A stretch of 34,723 nt of DNA from an uncultured Mucilaginibacter sp. Lineage in GTDB: Bacteria > Bacteroidota > Bacteroidia > Sphingobacteriales > Sphingobacteriaceae. The first letter of the stretch is position 1, and each line of letters opens with the position of its first letter. This document shows positions 32,492 through 34,723 of this stretch, in pieces. The notes beneath the pieces were generated by a model. It worked only from the letters and a program-made list of their open reading frames with translations, was not told the origin of the DNA and did not search any database. The DNA lies in assembly GCF_946481715.1 (NCBI RefSeq), contig NZ_CAMLOV010000043.1:1-34723 (forward strand), written 5' to 3'. A program made the translations under genes and the position numbers.

Positions 32492-32857
32492 ATGGCGATA
32501 GCGAGGCCGATATTCAGGATATTTGATTATGCCAAAGCAATTGAATTTTATATCGATTGGCTTGGGTTTAATATTGATTGGGAGCACAAGGAAGGCGAAT
32601 CGCCCATTTATATGCAAATATCATTGCAGGGTATTGTACTGCATCTTACAGAGCACCATGGCGATTGCACTCCTGGCGCACGTGTGCATATTGAAGATTT
32701 TAAAGGCCTGCGCGATTACCACAAACAGCTCATCGATAAAAATTATAAGTATTACCGCCCCGGCTTGGAAAAAGCCTCGTGGAACCCAAAGGCGCTTACG
32801 ATGGAGGTTGGCGACCCTTTTGGTAACAGGCTTACTTTTACTCACTCCGGCAGTTAA
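32492..32857 (+). CDS. Glyoxalase / bleomycin-resistance-fold protein
   Basis: 121 aa vicinal-oxygen-chelate fold: RPIFRIFDYAKAIEFYIDWLGFNIDWEHKEGESPIYMQISLQGIVLHLTEHHGD in the first beta-alpha-beta unit and KALTMEVGDPFGNRLTFTHSG in the second. The LHLTEHHGDCTPGA segment resembles bleomycin-binding proteins and DPFGNRL is the usual closing motif. Members bind metals or sequester small molecules. At 15 nt after the second ATP-grasp it is almost certainly co-transcribed and could bind or protect from the pathway product, or isomerise an intermediate. Family clear, role inferred. Confidence 0.86.
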   Translation: MAIARPIFRIFDYAKAIEFYIDWLGFNIDWEHKEGESPIYMQISLQGIVLHLTEHHGDCTPGARVHIEDFKGLRDYHKQLIDKNYKYYRPGLEKASWNPKALTMEVGDPFGNRLTFTHSGS

Positions 32858-32926
32858 CCGCCCAATTTGCTCGGCCATATACTAACTTTATACTTTTTTA
32901 ATTGTCTTTACGTATTATAAATGTAT

Positions 32927-32934
32927 TAATTTTG
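32927..32934 (+). promoter_or_regulatory. TAnnTTTG box abutting the Cys-rich mini-protein gene
   Basis: TAATTTTG ends 4 nt before the ATG at 32939, with a TTG at 32902-32904 (22 nt spacing, within the loose range). If used, the mRNA would be leaderless, as at 18561. Confidence 0.35.
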
Positions 32935-32938
32935 CAGC

Positions 32939-33100
32939 ATGAGCATACAGGCAATTATTATAGTTATATTATTTATTGCAGCGGTTTTGTACGTTGGCCG
33001 TATAGTGTATAATTCTATATTCTCTAAAAAGAGCTGCGGCGGTAACTGTAAATGCGGAGTAGACTTTTCTGCAGTAGAACCGCAAAAACAAGCCAAATAA
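32939..33100 (+). CDS. Small Cys-rich single-span membrane protein (FeoB-associated type)
   Basis: 53 aa. One transmembrane helix near the N-terminus (MSIQAIIIVILFIAAVLYVG) is followed by a basic turn and the motif KKSCGGNCKCGVDF with three cysteines, then a short polar tail. This matches the small FeoB-associated Cys-rich membrane proteins (FeoC-replacing family), but no feoA or feoB is adjacent. It may bind metal or an iron-sulfur cluster at the membrane. The frame is short but protein-like from its ATG through the stop at 33098-33100. Confidence 0.7.
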   Translation: MSIQAIIIVILFIAAVLYVGRIVYNSIFSKKSCGGNCKCGVDFSAVEPQKQAK

Positions 33101-33147
33101 CTTATTGCATAATTTTGCCAAACCTAATCGTATTTTAAATACTCTTC

Positions 33148-34723
33148 ATGTCCAACAAACAGGTCTTTCAGGCTGATAATCCCGGCAGGTGGAACCGCTT
33201 CAAATGGCTTAGCCGAATATTTTTAGTAGTAGTTTTATTTGGTGCCATAGCAGCCGCCATCACCATCACCTCTACAGAATACCCGCTGCTCCCCAACCTG
33301 GATCCGGCTCCAAAAAAAATATCTAAAGAAGACCTGGACGCGCTAAAAAAATCAAAACGCTATAAAGACTTTAAGGTAGAGAAGGCAGTTATAGAAGAAA
33401 TTGCCCGCGCCCGCCGCCAGCACCAGTTAAATCACCCTAACAACGCCGACCGAATTAACGCTGCTTTTTACCGCCCATGGGAGCCTCAGGCCTATAATTC
33501 GCTGCAGCAGCACATGCACCGGCTGGATATGGTAGTTACCGAAGGTTTTGGGTTTAGCCAAAAGGCCGATACGCTAAAGGTGCAGATAGATACCGGCCTC
33601 ATCAACCTCAATAAAAAGTATAAAAAACAAATACTGGTTACCCTTAATAACTACGATAACCTAAAAGGCGGCTATGATGTAGAAGAGGTAGAGCATATTT
33701 TCGCCAATAAAAAGTTACGCACTGCTTTTATTAACAGCCTTGTTACCAAACTAAATTTTTACAAGTTCCAGGGCGTTAATGTGGATTTGGATGATGTAAA
33801 AGACCGTAACAGCAAAAATTACATCGCTTTCCAAAACGAGCTTTACGCTACGCTGCATGCAAAGGGTTTGTTGGTTACCCAGAATATTGTGCCCGAGGAT
33901 GAGGAATATGACCTGAAGCGCCTGCAACACATCAACGATTTTATCTTTGTGATGGCTATCGATCAGCATTACGATGGCAGCAACGCCGGCGACATAAGCA
34001 ACCAGCATTGGGCCGAAGAGTTACTGGACGAGGTGTGCTCGCAAATACCAAGCGAGAAGGTGATTTTTACTATTGCCGCCGGCGGGTACGACTGGCCTGA
34101 GAACAGTATAGGTGTACCGGCAGGCTACCAGCAGGTTATTAGCACCGCGAAGGAAAAAAAACAGAAGATCATTTTCGACCCGGTATCTGCCAACCTGCAT
34201 TACAAGTACCTGGGCAACGATGGCTTTAACCATACCGTGTATTTTGCCGATGCCGCCACCAACTTCAACATTATCCGCATGGCGGATGACTGGTCTACCG
34301 GTGGAGTAGCGCTGTGGCGTTTAGGTGCCGAAGACCCGCGTTTATGGTCGTTTTTCCAAAAAAACCTTTCTCTCGATTCGTTAAAGAAAACAGGGATAGA
34401 TATCAGGCATTTTAACACCGTTGGTTTAAACGATAAAATAGATTATGCCGGGGAAGGCGGCGAGGTACTTGATTTGATCACCACACCCGATACCGGTAAA
34501 ATTGATGTGAAGATAGACACCAAAAACTTCACCATAACCAACCAAAATTATATTAAGCTGCCCACCAAGTATGTAATACGCAGGTATGGGCTTAAGCCGG
34601 GCAAAGTAGTACTAACCTTTGATGATGGGCCCGACCCTGATTTTACCCCGCGGATACTGGATATCCTCAAACGCGAAAAGGTACCCGCCTCATTTTTTGT
34701 TGTAGGCGCTATGGCCGAAAAAA
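33148..34723 (+). CDS. Membrane-anchored GH18-like plus NodB deacetylase protein (partial, runs off the edge)
   Basis: At least 525 residues, open to the window edge. One N-terminal helix (about residues 20-41, LSRIFLVVVLFGAIAAAITITS) anchors the protein. Residues about 100-435 form a GH18-like domain (RPWEPQAYNSLQQHMHRLDMVVTEGF, KFQGVNVDLDDVKDRN, TVGLNDKIDYAGEG). The GH18 DxDxE motif is N-V-D-L-D (residues 211-215), with Asp instead of the catalytic Glu. From about residue 490 a polysaccharide deacetylase begins: VVLTFDDGPDPDFTPRILDIL, with both catalytic and metal Asp present. Related tri-domain proteins continue into a GT2 glycosyltransferase, so this is probably an exopolysaccharide enzyme. 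A TAATTTTG box is at 33110-33117. Confidence 0.83.
   Translation, partial: MSNKQVFQADNPGRWNRFKWLSRIFLVVVLFGAIAAAITITSTEYPLLPNLDPAPKKISKEDLDALKKSKRYKDFKVEKAVIEEIARARRQHQLNHPNNADRINAAFYRPWEPQAYNSLQQHMHRLDMVVTEGFGFSQKADTLKVQIDTGLINLNKKYKKQILVTLNNYDNLKGGYDVEEVEHIFANKKLRTAFINSLVTKLNFYKFQGVNVDLDDVKDRNSKNYIAFQNELYATLHAKGLLVTQNIVPEDEEYDLKRLQHINDFIFVMAIDQHYDGSNAGDISNQHWAEELLDEVCSQIPSEKVIFTIAAGGYDWPENSIGVPAGYQQVISTAKEKKQKIIFDPVSANLHYKYLGNDGFNHTVYFADAATNFNIIRMADDWSTGGVALWRLGAEDPRLWSFFQKNLSLDSLKKTGIDIRHFNTVGLNDKIDYAGEGGEVLDLITTPDTGKIDVKIDTKNFTITNQNYIKLPTKYVIRRYGLKPGKVVLTFDDGPDPDFTPRILDILKREKVPASFFVVGAMAEK

Overview
This window looks like chromosomal DNA from a Bacteroidota bacterium, most likely family Sphingobacteriaceae and close to Mucilaginibacter or Pedobacter. 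The basis is gene content and style: a PorV-type outer-membrane protein divergent from a GldJ-type gliding lipoprotein (type IX secretion and gliding), BshA for bacillithiol, a fused IcmF mutase, TAnnTTTG promoter boxes, few Shine-Dalgarno sequences, and intergenic regions full of short dispersed repeats. No rRNA, tRNA, CRISPR array, transposase or phage gene was seen. The last gene runs off the right edge.

Layout. 1-5.3 kb: secreted beta-propeller lactonase, small lipoprotein, BshA, a receiver-like protein, a SIMPL-domain protein and a small membrane protein, with clear hairpin terminators. 5.5-9.9 kb: an overlapping pair (M23 peptidase and DUF4846-like protein), a repeat-rich noncoding block, a two-gene type III polyketide synthase plus isoprenylcysteine-methyltransferase-like operon, and a pentapeptide-repeat protein. 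10-13.5 kb: AraC regulator, secreted SnoaL/ABM fusion, class C beta-lactamase-like serine hydrolase. 13.5-19.5 kb: a two-helix membrane protein, IcmF, small secreted and membrane proteins, a YhcC-type radical SAM protein. 19.6-25.4 kb: IspF and PorV divergent from GldJ, YkuK-type RNase H-fold protein, a sulfurtransferase and a four-helix membrane protein.

25.5-32.9 kb is the most interesting part. Two esterases diverge from a shared control region, and the plus-strand one begins a run of esterase, ATP-grasp ligase, GCS2-type carboxylate-amine ligase and class I glutamine-amidotransferase-like protein. After one opposing secreted-protein gene come a second ATP-grasp with permuted-looking motif order and a glyoxalase-fold protein. 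Three predicted amide-bond or acyl-phosphate enzymes, an amidase-like enzyme and one or two esterases suggest an uncharacterised small amide or peptide pathway. Because the cell appears to use bacillithiol (BshA), glutathione synthesis is an unlikely explanation. The window ends in a Cys-rich mini membrane protein and a large membrane-anchored GH18-like plus NodB deacetylase protein.

A second theme is repeats. At least six kinds of short dispersed or palindromic elements lie between genes, and four stretches resembling them are carried in frame inside icmF, all at predicted inter-domain linkers.
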